A DNA stretch of 64,000 bases from Actinomadura alba (lineage in GTDB: Bacteria > Actinomycetota > Actinomycetes > Streptosporangiales > Streptosporangiaceae), in assembly GCF_014323705.1 (NCBI RefSeq), contig NZ_JABVEC010000001.1, positions 372,001 to 436,000 of the forward strand, written 5' to 3'. The position numbers were made by a program, and so were the translations under genes. Below the pieces are notes generated by a model. That model saw only the letters and a program-made list of their open reading frames with translations, was not told where the DNA came from and did not search any database. Positions 1-8,097 of the stretch are shown here, piece by piece (position 1 is the stretch's first letter; the number at the start of each line of letters is the position of its first letter).

Positions 1-1793
1 TTGCCGAACCAGAGCCCGAACTTGTACGGGAGGTCGGCGAACCAGTTGATCGCGCTCGCCGCGTTGTCGATCCGGTCGCGGATGTAGGCGGCGATGTAGC
101 CCCACGCCCACTTGACGATGTCAACTAGGCCGCCGAGCAGAAAAACGAGCGTCGCAATGGCGCCGTTGAACACCGGCATGACCGTGGTGGCCAAGTCCGT
201 CCAGAGCACGATCATGTCGGTCAGCACGGGAATCATCGGAGCCAGCGCGATAACGAGCTTGATGACTTCCGGGATGATCGGCACGAGCGCGATAAGCATG
301 TCCGTCAGCGCGGTCACGAGATCGGGCAGGTACGGCGATATCGCGGTGACCGCGTCCAACAGCGCGGTGCCCATGGCCATGCCGAGTTGGATGATCGCCT
401 GAACAAGTCCCGGCAGGACCGGCAGCATGCGGGTGATGTGCTCGGCCAGGCCTAGCGCCAGCATCGCGATGAGCTTCCCCAGCGCGGGTAGGACTGGTGA
501 GAGCCCTACCGCGATACCCGAGATGGCCGCGGCGAGCGGCACCAAGGCCGGCGCAAGCGCCTTGAACGCGCCGCCCATGCCGCGAATCAGAGCCGTGATG
601 CCCGGCTCCAACGCCTTGAGAGCCGGCGCCAGCGCGTTGATAGCCGTCGTCAGCACGGGACCGACCGCCATGGCGATACGGCCCACGGCCGGCGCGATGC
701 TGCCCAGTCCCTTGACCAGCGCCGTCAGCACCGGGGCCAGCGCCTTGCCGATCCCAGCGAGTCCCTGGAAGATCTGAGCGAGCGCGGTCCGGCCTTCCGC
801 AGTCTTGAGGAACTTGTTCAACTCGCCGGTGAGCGCGCCGAATGTGCCCAGCAAATTGCCGCCGCTCGCGCCGGCCGCGCTGAATACGCTCCGCACGATC
901 CCGCCAAGGTTGCTCAGCACCGCGCCCAGCTGCTTAACGACGGCCAGGCCAGTCTCCATCCATTCCATCGCGCGGCCGGACTCAGCCGCCGCGCTCAAGA
1001 ACTGGCCGAACTTCGTGATCACATCCGCCATGCCGGGGGCCAGCCCGCGCAGGAAAACTGAGCCAACCTCAGCGATGGCCAGGAACCCATCCAGCACGGG
1101 CCTGAGTGCGCCACGCAGGTCGCCCAGCGACTGGCGGGTCATGCCGAGGATGGTCTGTATCCGGCCGATCGACTGCTCGGCCGTCACGAACGAGATCAGC
1201 CCGCGCGCCCACAGCCCCATTTCCGCGGCGAGCGTCCGCACGTACGGGCCGGTCTTTTGCAGCAGGTTGGAGAACCCACCGAGACTCCCGGTGAGCTGTT
1301 CGAAAAACCCCTGCTGCGCGTTCTGCTGGAACTCGCGGAACGCGGGCGAGATCGCGCGGAACTCCTGCGCGAACTGGCGCGCGGCCGGCGCCAACTTCTT
1401 GAGCGCCTCTTCGAACTTCTTGCCGTCACCGGAGAGTGCGGCCTTCATCGCGTCGCCGACGCCGACCGTTGCGAGCTTGAGCGTGCCGAGAGCGGCCTGC
1501 GCCATGACGGCAGCCGCTGGCAACGCGGCCAGCAGACCAGCGGCAGGCGCCAGTGCGGCGCCGAGCTGCAGCACGGAAGCGGCAGCCGCCGCCGCGCCGC
1601 CGGCCAGCGCCGACAGGGCGCCGATCTGCGCCGTCTTGATCAGAGTGGTCTTGCCGACCTTGGCGGCGACCTTGCCGAGCGCGGCCGTCTTGTCGGCCAC
1701 CTCGTCGGCGCCGCGGGCGACCCGCTCGAACTCGGCGGCCGTGCGCCGGCCGCCGCGGGCGAAGATGCTGAAGATCAGGGCAGTGTCCGCCAC
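1..1793 (-). CDS. Phage tape measure protein, 3' part beyond window
   Basis: The frame stays open from a GTG at 1793 to the window edge, giving about 597 residues without a stop. The start has a clear AGGGGG ribosome site 8 bases upstream. The N-terminus reads MADTALIFSIFARGGRRTAA and is followed by Ala/Gly-rich hydrophobic helices. Long amphipathic repeats such as ALAPVLTALVKGLGSIAPAV come next, typical of tape measure proteins, which set tail length and help DNA pass through the membrane. It lies directly after the frameshifted tail chaperone pair, the usual position of this gene. Its C-terminus is not visible. Confidence 0.9.
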   Translation of the reverse strand, partial: MADTALIFSIFARGGRRTAAEFERVARGADEVADKTAALGKVAAKVGKTTLIKTAQIGALSALAGGAAAAAASVLQLGAALAPAAGLLAALPAAAVMAQAALGTLKLATVGVGDAMKAALSGDGKKFEEALKKLAPAARQFAQEFRAISPAFREFQQNAQQGFFEQLTGSLGGFSNLLQKTGPYVRTLAAEMGLWARGLISFVTAEQSIGRIQTILGMTRQSLGDLRGALRPVLDGFLAIAEVGSVFLRGLAPGMADVITKFGQFLSAAAESGRAMEWMETGLAVVKQLGAVLSNLGGIVRSVFSAAGASGGNLLGTFGALTGELNKFLKTAEGRTALAQIFQGLAGIGKALAPVLTALVKGLGSIAPAVGRIAMAVGPVLTTAINALAPALKALEPGITALIRGMGGAFKALAPALVPLAAAISGIAVGLSPVLPALGKLIAMLALGLAEHITRMLPVLPGLVQAIIQLGMAMGTALLDAVTAISPYLPDLVTALTDMLIALVPIIPEVIKLVIALAPMIPVLTDMIVLWTDLATTVMPVFNGAIATLVFLLGGLVDIVKWAWGYIAAYIRDRIDNAASAINWFADLPYKFGLWFG

Positions 1794-1797
1794 TACG

Positions 1798-2336
1798 TCA
1801 CCCCCTGCTCTGGTTGCTCTTGAGCCAGGACTCGGCCCACTGCTGGTAGGAGCGGAACTCGGCGACGGTCAACCGGCGGATGTCCCACGGGTGCAGCCCG
1901 AACAGGTGGGCGAACAGCGGGGTGTAGGTCAGGCGGGTGTGCCGCCATCCTCGGGCGGGTCCTCTTTTGGGTCCTCACCCTCGTCCTCGTCCGCGAGCAG
2001 CTGCAGCGCCATCTCGCGGTCGGAGTCCGACAGCCCCTTGGCCTTCGCGACCCCCTCCCGCAGGCGGGACTTCTCCGCGGAGTCGAACTCGATCTGCAGC
2101 TCACCCATGCGGAAAGACACGTCCGCGAACCGCAGCCCCGGGGTGTTGCGCTTCAGCAGCACCCACAGCAGTGCCCGGCGAGCCCGGGCGCCGCCCTTCA
2201 GCAGCGCCACCTGGAACTCGTCGAACGTCGTCGCGGTGGCGTCCTCGATGTCCTCGGCCTCGCTGGAGGGCAGGTCCTCGGCCTTGTATTCCCACCGGCG
2301 CTCATCGCCGCCGGTCGGGTTGTAGATGACGTACAA
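1798..2336 (-). CDS. Tail assembly chaperone gpG-T frameshift fusion
   Basis: This is the product of a -1 shift out of the upstream chaperone frame at the heptamer CCCAAAA (1971 to 1965). Translation then reads a 55-codon extension to a TGA at 1800-1798, for about 179 residues in all. The extension contains TRLTYTPLFAHLFGLHPWDI and then RRLTVAEFRSYQQWAESWLK, typical of the T part of siphovirus tail chaperones. Such fusions, made at a fixed low ratio to the short form, chaperone the tape measure during tail assembly. The extension has no start codon of its own, and its stop sits just before the tape measure start. The shift is inferred from sequence and family precedent. Confidence 0.85.
1929..2336 (-). 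CDS. Tail assembly chaperone, short form (gpG-like)
   Basis: This 135-residue acidic protein lies between the tail-tube genes and the tape measure gene, the conserved place for the lambda G-like chaperone. It is mixed alpha/beta and ends in a very acidic tail (ADEDEGEDPKEDPPED). The tail overlaps the slippery site, so the last 11 residues are specific to the unshifted product. It should bind the tape measure protein and recruit tail-tube subunits. The function rests on position and on the frameshift signature, not on strong motifs. Confidence 0.85.
   Translation of the reverse strand: MYVIYNPTGGDERRWEYKAEDLPSSEAEDIEDATATTFDEFQVALLKGGARARRALLWVLLKRNTPGLRFADVSFRMGELQIEFDSAEKSRLREGVAKAKGLSDSDREMALQLLADEDEGEDPKEDPPEDGGTPA
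1965..1971 (-). promoter_or_regulatory. -1 ribosomal frameshift slippery heptamer CCCAAAA
   Basis: Read on the minus strand, the zero-frame codons are GAC CCA AAA GAG, so the heptamer C-CCA-AAA fits the X-XXY-YYZ rule exactly. It lies 12 codons before the stop of the short chaperone. The -1 frame downstream is open for 55 codons and encodes a recognisable gpT-like segment. Confidence 0.85.
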
Positions 2337-2350
2337 GAGGGTGCTCTCCT

Positions 2351-2809
2351 TCAGTCGGTGATCCGGCGGGCGACACGGTCCATCGCCGCGCGTGCTCCGT
2401 CGACGAACTCAGGGCGCGCGTCGCGCATCGGGCGGTCGAACCAGCCCGGCCTGGTGGTCTGCGTGAACCAGTGGGCTCTGTCACCCCACAGCGGCTTGCG
2501 CCACCGGCCGCGGTTCAGATGACGCGGCATCATCCCCAGCGATGGGGTGCGGGGGACCTGGATGCGCACGCCCGTGCGGCCGGACGCCTGCAGCCGGACC
2601 GCGGCCGCCGTACGCGCACGCAGCCGGGTCGTACGCGGGCCACGGGCCGGCAGGGCACGCACCTCCCGGCGTGCCGCCAGCACCGCCGGTTCGGCGGCCT
2701 CGCGGAGCTCCTGGCGCAGCTCGTCCACCAGCTCCCGCCCGCCGGCGCGCCGCAGCCGGCGGGCGAGGCGAGCGAAGTCCTCGGCGCCGGTGACCCGGAC
2801 CTGGATCAC
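2351..2809 (-). CDS. HK97 gp10-like tail completion / minor tail protein
   Basis: This is a 152-residue basic protein. I place the start at the GTG at 2809, which overlaps the TGA of the upstream tail-tube gene (GTGA). The N-terminus (IQVRVTGAEDFARLARRLRR) predicts a strand and then a long amphipathic helix, as in HK97 gp10-type proteins that join head and tail or finish the tail. The C-terminal half is rich in Arg, Trp and Pro. Its position after the tail tube genes rather than before them differs from HK97, so the exact role is uncertain. Confidence 0.6.
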   Translation of the reverse strand: MIQVRVTGAEDFARLARRLRRAGGRELVDELRQELREAAEPAVLAARREVRALPARGPRTTRLRARTAAAVRLQASGRTGVRIQVPRTPSLGMMPRHLNRGRWRKPLWGDRAHWFTQTTRPGWFDRPMRDARPEFVDGARAAMDRVARRITD

Positions 2810-3219
2810 GCGACGTTCCGGGCGATCCCATCGGGGTCGGACAGCGGCCACTCCACCTCAACGGTGGCGAGCTCCCCGACGCTGTTGCCGAACGGGTTGT
2901 ACTGGTTGACCAGGTACGACCCGACGTACTCGGGGTTCGTCGCGGCGATCGCCGCGCTGGTCGGCCGGACCTTCACCGTGATGGTGGTGCCGCGCGCGTT
3001 CCACAGGGTGGCGTCCACGGCGGCGGCGGCGAAGTCCTGGTTGAAGTTGATCGACAGGTTGGAGTCCTGCAACCCGGCGATCCGCGACCGGGCGCTGTCG
3101 CCCATCGCAGTGTCCTCGAGCGCCTCGTACTCGATCGGCAGTTGCACGCTGGTGACCCAGTCCGACAGGTCCACCGAGTTCACCTCGACACGGGCGTCGG
3201 TAAAAGCCATCGTCGACAT
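2806..3219 (-). CDS. Major tail (tube) protein paralogue 2
   Basis: This 137-residue protein has a beta-rich pattern. It shares a motif with the next gene upstream: ALEDTAMGDSARSRIAG here against ALEGTAFGSSARSRRAG there. The N-terminus (FTDARVEVNSVDLSDWVTSV) resembles siphovirus tail-tube subunits. It is shorter than its neighbour and lacks the neighbour's extra C-terminal domain. It may be a second tube or baseplate-hub component. The ATG at 3219 is the first good start. Confidence 0.7.
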   Translation of the reverse strand: MSTMAFTDARVEVNSVDLSDWVTSVQLPIEYEALEDTAMGDSARSRIAGLQDSNLSINFNQDFAAAAVDATLWNARGTTITVKVRPTSAAIAATNPEYVGSYLVNQYNPFGNSVGELATVEVEWPLSDPDGIARNVA

Positions 3220-3281
3220 TCGGCCGTCTCCTCACATGAGAAAAGGCCACCGCGGGCGATGGCCTGACAAGGGGGTGTTGC

Positions 3282-4010
3282 TTACTTGATGCCGATGGCT
3301 CCGGCCACGGCGAACGTCCCGGTGACGGCGGAGACGTTGAATCGCCAGTGGGTCTCACCGGCGAACGGCCCGGCCACCCGGGTCATCCACGTCCCACCGG
3401 CCGCGGTGATCGGCCCGATCGTCGCGCGGGTCGTCGGCGAGGCGAACCCCGCGGAGTCATCTGACTGGACCTGAACGGTGATCGTGGTGCCGGCCGCGAG
3501 CACATGCAGCGTTGCGTACACGTACTGCCCGGCGATCGGGGCGCCGAGGTTCACCGCCGACCCGATGGCGCCGGTGGCGCTGACCGAACCGCGGGCCTTG
3601 GCGTACATGCCGCGGATCAGCCCCGGGTTGCCGTTGCCCTTGCCGCCCTGCATGGCCAGCTCGAACGGCAGCAGCTCCCCAATGTCCCCGCCCACGGTGT
3701 AGGTAAACGACCGGGCCTGGTAGAGGAACGCCGTACTGCCCTCGGTACCAAGGGGCACCTGGGTGACGGCCCGCACGCCGGTGAGGGTGTTGAACGCCTG
3801 CTCGTCCACCAGCCCCGTACCGGCCTGCCACCACCCGGACAGGGACGCCTCGACGTCCTCGAAACCCGCCCGGCGGGAGCGCGCCGACGACCCGAACGCC
3901 GTCCCCTCCAGCGCGTCCATCGGCGCATCGAGGGACGCCTCACGCAGGTCGGTGGTGAAGTCATACCCGCCGACCAGCGTCACCAGGTCCTTGAATGCGA
4001 ACGTCCCCAT
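3282..4010 (-). CDS. Major tail (tube) protein paralogue 1
   Basis: This 242-residue protein has an N-terminal tail-tube-like domain (about 1-140), including the DALEGTAFGSSARSRRAG motif shared with the downstream gene. A Gly/Thr/Ala-rich beta domain of about 100 residues follows and may decorate the tail surface. The ATG at 4010 shares its A with the stop of the upstream gene. Its size and place after the tail terminator fit the major tail subunit. Confidence 0.75.
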   Translation of the reverse strand: MGTFAFKDLVTLVGGYDFTTDLREASLDAPMDALEGTAFGSSARSRRAGFEDVEASLSGWWQAGTGLVDEQAFNTLTGVRAVTQVPLGTEGSTAFLYQARSFTYTVGGDIGELLPFELAMQGGKGNGNPGLIRGMYAKARGSVSATGAIGSAVNLGAPIAGQYVYATLHVLAAGTTITVQVQSDDSAGFASPTTRATIGPITAAGGTWMTRVAGPFAGETHWRFNVSAVTGTFAVAGAIGIK

Positions 4011-4300
4011 CAGCTCGAACCGCTACCGGTCGGCTTGGGGGTCTTCTCCGGCGGCCGGCGGCGGACGACCCCCGCGGACTCCAGCTGCTCAATGCGGGTC
4101 TCCCCGGGGTGGAGCTTCACCACACCACCCCGACCGACCGACACCCCGTCAAGGCCCGAGACGCGGCCGAGGAGCACATCGCACTCCACCAGTTCCGCAT
4201 CGACCTCTCGCAGCAGGTGCGGGCGGCAGAACTCGTTCGGCGCGACCATGTTCCCGCCGACCGTCAGGGCCGTGCACTTGTCCTTCACGCAGATGCCCAC
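4010..4300 (-). CDS. Small cysteine-containing tail-region protein
   Basis: I start this 96-residue protein at the GTG at 4300, one base after the upstream stop, although the frame is open further. It contains four cysteines near the N-terminus (GICVKDKC, NEFC, VEC) that could bind zinc or form a cross-link. The basic C-terminus is proline-rich. It sits between the tail terminator and the major tail gene and is probably a structural or assembly component. I do not recognise a family. Confidence 0.65.
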   Translation of the reverse strand: MGICVKDKCTALTVGGNMVAPNEFCRPHLLREVDAELVECDVLLGRVSGLDGVSVGRGGVVKLHPGETRIEQLESAGVVRRRPPEKTPKPTGSGSS

Positions 4301-4301
4301 G

Positions 4302-4721
4302 TCACTCTGTTCCCTTCGTGTGGACGACGAGCCGCAGCCGGGCACCGATGTTGTCGATGCCGGCCATGTCGAACTGGCCGCCGTAGTCGCTCATCCTGGA
4401 GATGTGCGCGTCCGTGTCGGCGAGGCCGAGGTTGCGGTTGCTGAAGATGGCCTGCCGGATCGACCTGGCGCCGGCGCCGGTCACGTACGCGTCCAGCCGG
4501 TCCTGTGCCACGCCCGATTCTCCCCACGACACCAGGACGGCGATGTCGAACTCCCAGGTGTCCATGCCGCGGCCCATGGCGACGTTGAAGTTCGCGGTGT
4601 CCGGCATCACAACAGCCGCTGGGAGGTTGGACGCCTCAGGCACTGTGTCGTACACATGCAGGTCAGAGATGCCGTTCAGCGTTGTTCTGATCGCGTCGCG
4701 GATCGTTTGGAGGGAGGCCAT
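4302..4721 (-). CDS. Tail terminator-like protein
   Basis: This 139-residue protein begins MASLQTIRDAIRTTLNGI, an amphipathic helix followed by alternating strands (FDIAVLVSWGE, ARLRLVVHTK). Fold pattern, size and position between the head-tail connector and the tail-tube genes match siphovirus tail terminators (lambda gpU-like), which cap the tail tube. Its stop is one base before the next gene's start. Assignment is by position and pattern. Confidence 0.65.
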   Translation of the reverse strand: MASLQTIRDAIRTTLNGISDLHVYDTVPEASNLPAAVVMPDTANFNVAMGRGMDTWEFDIAVLVSWGESGVAQDRLDAYVTGAGARSIRQAIFSNRNLGLADTDAHISRMSDYGGQFDMAGIDNIGARLRLVVHTKGTE

Positions 4722-5326
4722 CAGGCGAGCACCACCCGGCGGAACGGGGCGAGCAAATCGACCACATCCGCGTCCTCGCGGGTGATGCGGATGGCGCCGA
4801 ACTCCCCAAACCCGGCCACCCCGAACGGCGCGTCCTTGCGCCGGAACAGGCCGACGGCCTTCAGGATGGTCGCCTCGGTGACCTGGTCAGGTACCTGCGA
4901 CCAGCCGAACCGTGCGGTCACCTGCAGCGACGGCCGGCGCCTGGCGGCGGGGAAGGCGCCCAGCAGCGACACGATGTCCCACCAGGCATAGGAGCCACCG
5001 TCGGCGTCGGCGTTCAGCGGCTCCATCTGATAGTCCGACGCCGCCCAGGTGGTCGCCCAGGAGCCGTCACCAGCGGGGTCGGTCTTGACGACCAGCCCGG
5101 TCAGGGTGGAGATGTCGTGCACCCTGACCGTCGAACAGCCGGTCGTCTTGTACGCACGGACGGTCGGCGCCGGGTCCGGCCAGAACCGGCGGCCGGTGTG
5201 CTTGTCGACCGCACGGGACGCCGCGCTGATTGCCTTCTCGATCAGCGCTTCGGACAGCTTGGAGTCAGCGTCCGACAACTCCGCCCGGATGTCGGCGACA
5301 GCGCAGTACGGGTTGACGAGCGGCAC
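4721..5326 (-). CDS. Head-tail connector / adaptor protein
   Basis: The 201-residue protein starts MPLVNPYCAVADIRAEL and has the helical pattern of HK97 gp6-type adaptors (EALIEKAISAASRAVDKHTG). A long insertion with aromatic residues follows, then a C-terminal helix (TEATILKAVGLFRRKDAPFG). Adaptors of this family attach to the portal ring and start the neck. It is the first sizeable gene downstream of the capsid region, as expected. Confidence 0.75.
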   Translation of the reverse strand: MPLVNPYCAVADIRAELSDADSKLSEALIEKAISAASRAVDKHTGRRFWPDPAPTVRAYKTTGCSTVRVHDISTLTGLVVKTDPAGDGSWATTWAASDYQMEPLNADADGGSYAWWDIVSLLGAFPAARRRPSLQVTARFGWSQVPDQVTEATILKAVGLFRRKDAPFGVAGFGEFGAIRITREDADVVDLLAPFRRVVLA

Positions 5327-5329
5327 CGT

Positions 5330-5518
5330 TCAGCCCTTCGCCGTCTCACGGCGCCGCCGCCGCTCGGGCCGCTGAACGGGCTCGGCACGCACCAACTCGG
5401 CCCGCACCCCGTCCGCCCACACCTTCGCGACCTCGGTCGACACGTCGGCCTCATCCCCTGCAGAGCGGTCGCCGACGTCATCGCCGACGACCGACTGCAG
5501 GAACCGGATGCGAGGCAT
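5330..5518 (-). CDS. Small hypothetical phage protein
   Basis: This 62-residue protein starts MPRIRFLQSVVGDDVGDRSA and has a basic C-terminus (RPERRRRRETAKG). Its ATG overlaps the upstream stop by one base (TGATG), so it is probably translationally coupled. It sits between the capsid-side gene and the connector. No family is recognised. Confidence 0.6.
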   Translation of the reverse strand: MPRIRFLQSVVGDDVGDRSAGDEADVSTEVAKVWADGVRAELVRAEPVQRPERRRRRETAKG

Positions 5519-5883
5519 CAGGACCGGGTGTCCTTGCCGTGCTCGTCCTCCACACGGGCTCGGGCCACGCCGGCGGCCTGCTCGTGCGCCTGCACGATCT
5601 GCGACACCGCCGGGTCCGGCTCCTCCGAGCCCTCCCCGCCCTCGGTCGGTGCGCGAACGACCTGGTCGACGGCGGAGACAGTCTGCTCGGTCAGCTGCGT
5701 CTCGCTCGCCTCACGGGCGGCTGCGGGGTCGATGTAGGTGAACCCGGGCGCCTGCGCCGGGGTGCCGTCGGGACGGCGGGAAGCCATCGCAACGCGGTCG
5801 GTGTCGCCCGACACCTTGGACGCCTCGGTGTGGCCCGTGGCGGCCCTTGTGGTCTTCTGTGTGCCCTGCTTGGCCTCGGCCAT
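5518..5883 (-). CDS. Hypothetical head-region protein, low complexity
   Basis: This 121-residue acidic protein is rich in Ala, Glu, Thr and Gln and is probably partly disordered, with one helical stretch (EASETQLTEQTVSAVDQVVR). It is the first gene after the major capsid gene and its terminator-like hairpin. That place often holds a decoration or head-completion protein, but nothing in the sequence proves this. Confidence 0.65.
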   Translation of the reverse strand: MAEAKQGTQKTTRAATGHTEASKVSGDTDRVAMASRRPDGTPAQAPGFTYIDPAAAREASETQLTEQTVSAVDQVVRAPTEGGEGSEEPDPAVSQIVQAHEQAAGVARARVEDEHGKDTRS

Positions 5884-5911
5884 GTCAGGATCCCTCCTGG
5901 TTGAAATGGAG

Positions 5912-5949
5912 CCCGGGGAGGCGGTACAGGGGTCGCCCGCCTCCCCGGG
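5912..5949 (-). terminator. Strong hairpin after the capsid gene
   Basis: A perfect 13-bp inverted repeat (CCCGGGGAGGCGG with its complement) has a 12-base loop and starts 4 bases after the capsid stop. No long U-run follows. It could partly terminate transcription, or protect the 3' end of the abundant capsid mRNA. Confidence 0.7.
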
Positions 5950-5952
5950 GGA

Positions 5953-7203
5953 TCAGCTGGCCGCGTTCTGGTACGCGCGGATCGCGCCGGCATCCTGCAG
6001 GGTCGCGTCGGTGCGCGCGTAGGCGGCGAAGCCGACCTGCAGGAAGTCGGCGTACCGCTCGGTAAGCCGCAGCAGCTGCACACCGAGGACATCGCGGATG
6101 ACGTAACCGCGGCGGAAGTCGCCGAACAGGACCGACTTCGCCGACGCCGCCATGGCGGGCATGTCGTCGTTGATCTCCAGCCCGTAGCCGAGCAGCGAGT
6201 CTGGGACCCCCACCTGCACGCTCGGCTCCCACAGCGGCCGGTTCTGGGAGTCCTTGAGCTTGCGGATCGGCTTCAGCGAGGAGTCGGCCATCATCCACCG
6301 GCTGTCGGTGTTGCGGTAGGCGCGGTTCACCGAGTGGATCAGGTCGATCAGGTCGTCGTAGATGACCGTGGTCGTCTGCCCGGTGGTGCCCTGCTTGCCG
6401 ACGGTGGCGTTCGTCTGGATACCCAGCGGCTGCGAGGAGCCGGTGCCGGTGGTGAAGTGGGTGTTCTGGATCCGGCCGATCCGCTCACCGAGCTTGCGGG
6501 CCAGGAAGCTGTCCAGGTTGAACACGCTGTCCTGCAGCAGTTGGAAGCTGACCAGCACGATCTTCGAGGTGTACATGTACGCGCCGAGCTGCGCCTGCCC
6601 GAGGGTCAGGTCCTGCTGGGTCATCTGGGTGTTCTCGGCCAGGATCGCGCCAACGTTGGCGGTGTCATCGTTGGTCGGCCACGGCAGCGTCTGCCCCGAG
6701 TCGGTGTTGATGACCTCGGACACCGCGCGCATGCTGCTGTAGAACTTCATCGTCTCGATGAGCGTGTTCCGGAACCCCTGCGGCACCAGGTAGCCACCGG
6801 CCGCGCCGGTTGCCACACCCTGCGCTCGCAGCTCCTTGGTGTCGACGAACCCGCCGTGAAGCGCGGTGCGCTCCTCGGCGGTCAGGCCTTCGGAGCCGCC
6901 ACGCATCCACACCTGGAAGGCGTCGCCGTAGCGGGACTCGCCGTTGGGCTGATCGCCCTCGCCACGGCCCTCGGGGACGCTGCGGCCGGGGGTCTGGCTG
7001 TAGTCGATGGACTCCAGCCGGGCGGCACGCTCCTCATCGGCGATCTTCGCCGAGAGCTTCTCGACGTCGTCGAGGGCGTTCCGGAACGCGGTGTCCTCAT
7101 CCTCGCTGGCGTCACGGTTTTCCCTGGAGAGCCGCTCACGGATGTCCTGAACGGTTGCCCAGGCGTTCGCGCGCTGCTCCAGGAGAGTCTGCAGTCGAGA
7201 CAC
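5953..7203 (-). CDS. Major capsid protein, HK97 family
   Basis: The 416-residue protein has an N-terminal charged coiled-coil region (about 1-110, ERLSRENRDASEDEDTAFRN), matching the HK97 delta domain that acts as a built-in scaffold and is removed by the prohead protease. The capsid fold follows (LVPQGFRNTLIETMKFYSSM, then FTTGTGSSQPLGI and the typical GLEINDDMPAMA segment). The protease and portal genes directly upstream complete the standard set. The ATG at 7203 is preceded by AAAGGAGAA. Confidence 0.93.
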   Translation of the reverse strand: MSRLQTLLEQRANAWATVQDIRERLSRENRDASEDEDTAFRNALDDVEKLSAKIADEERAARLESIDYSQTPGRSVPEGRGEGDQPNGESRYGDAFQVWMRGGSEGLTAEERTALHGGFVDTKELRAQGVATGAAGGYLVPQGFRNTLIETMKFYSSMRAVSEVINTDSGQTLPWPTNDDTANVGAILAENTQMTQQDLTLGQAQLGAYMYTSKIVLVSFQLLQDSVFNLDSFLARKLGERIGRIQNTHFTTGTGSSQPLGIQTNATVGKQGTTGQTTTVIYDDLIDLIHSVNRAYRNTDSRWMMADSSLKPIRKLKDSQNRPLWEPSVQVGVPDSLLGYGLEINDDMPAMAASAKSVLFGDFRRGYVIRDVLGVQLLRLTERYADFLQVGFAAYARTDATLQDAGAIRAYQNAAS

Positions 7204-7265
7204 GACTGTTCTCCTTTGATCGTTGCGGTTGACGGTTCGTCCGTCCGGCCGCCTCGATCTCGTGC

Positions 7266-7317
7266 GGAGTGGTGTCGCGCCCGGCTCCCCAAGGGGGAGT
7301 GGTGTCGCGCCCGGCTC
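7266..7317. repeat. Two 22-bp direct repeats, 30-bp period
   Basis: GGAGTGGTGTCGCGCCCGGC followed by TC occurs at 7266-7287 and again at 7296-7317. A degraded third copy lies around 7335-7355 at the end of the protease gene. They occupy the 141-base gap between the prohead protease and the capsid gene. Confidence 0.85.
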
Positions 7318-7344
7318 GGCAGAGCGAGACTTGCGGAAGTGGTG

Positions 7345-8097
7345 CTACGCCGGCTTGCGCTCGACGGACAGTGCGTAGGCGTCGGCCAGCCGGTCCATCT
7401 CGGCCAGGCTGAGCGTGCGCCTGCGGGGCTCTCCCACCGGAAGGTGCGGGAGAAGTTCTTGTAGTTCCGGCCGGTCCGCCGTGCGGCGGCTGATGGCCTC
7501 ACGGTCACCACGGCGGGCCAGGGCCGGCATCACGCCGAAGCGGAGCCCGGCGTCAGTCTCGGTGTAGGCGGGGAACGTCACCGCCGAGACCTCGATCAGC
7601 TTGACCTCGCGGATCACCCGGACCTCGACCTCGGCAGGGTCATCGAGACCCTCGACGTCCAGTTCCTCAGTCAGCCAGTCGTCCTTGACCACGCGGAACC
7701 CGAAGGACATGCCGGTGACGTTTCCGTTGCGGAGGTTGGCCGTCAGATCCCGCACATACGAAAGCTCGTCATCGAGGGCGGAATTGGTGGCCAGGCCCGC
7801 GTCGTCCTCGGCCAAATCCAGGGTGCCCGCCGACACGCGGCTCACGACCTTGGACGACTCGTGGTCGATCAGCATCCGGGCGTCGCCCTCTTTGAGGGTC
7901 TTGGTGAACGCACCTGGTGCGATCTCTTCCAGGAACCCCCAGCCCGGAACCGGGCCGATGGCCGTGCGGCTGTTGAAAACCGCGGCGTGCCCGGTGAACC
8001 GCGGCGGCTTGTCCTCATCCGCGCGCAACTGCACACCGGCGTCGGCGAGCGCCAGGTTGCGGCGCTCCTCAGTCGGCAGGCTGGCCCGTCGGCTCAT
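7345..8097 (-). CDS. Prohead (HK97 family) serine protease
   Basis: This U35-family protease cleaves the capsid delta domain during maturation. His79 (IDHES) and Ser131 (TGMSFGF) are the expected catalytic residues, and KLIEVSAVTFPAYTET is the family's conserved C-terminal strand. Three ATG codons stand in a row at 8103, 8100 and 8097. The AGGGAG ribosome site abuts the first, so the third has the best spacing and I use it (250 residues). The gene overlaps the end of the portal gene by about 29 bases. The last 60 residues are an Arg-rich tail. Confidence 0.9.
   Translation of the reverse strand: MSRRASLPTEERRNLALADAGVQLRADEDKPPRFTGHAAVFNSRTAIGPVPGWGFLEEIAPGAFTKTLKEGDARMLIDHESSKVVSRVSAGTLDLAEDDAGLATNSALDDELSYVRDLTANLRNGNVTGMSFGFRVVKDDWLTEELDVEGLDDPAEVEVRVIREVKLIEVSAVTFPAYTETDAGLRFGVMPALARRGDREAISRRTADRPELQELLPHLPVGEPRRRTLSLAEMDRLADAYALSVERKPA

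Noticed and set aside
805..2325. Long plus-strand open frame (506 codons) opposite the tape measure gene
   Set aside because: It is the antisense of a clear tape measure and chaperone coding region. Its composition (Ala, Ser, Pro, Arg) is a GC-rich shadow, and it has no recognisable domain.
7266..7355. Possible CRISPR-like repeats
   Set aside because: The repeats are only two or three copies with an 8-base spacer and no cas genes. This is a short duplication, not an array.
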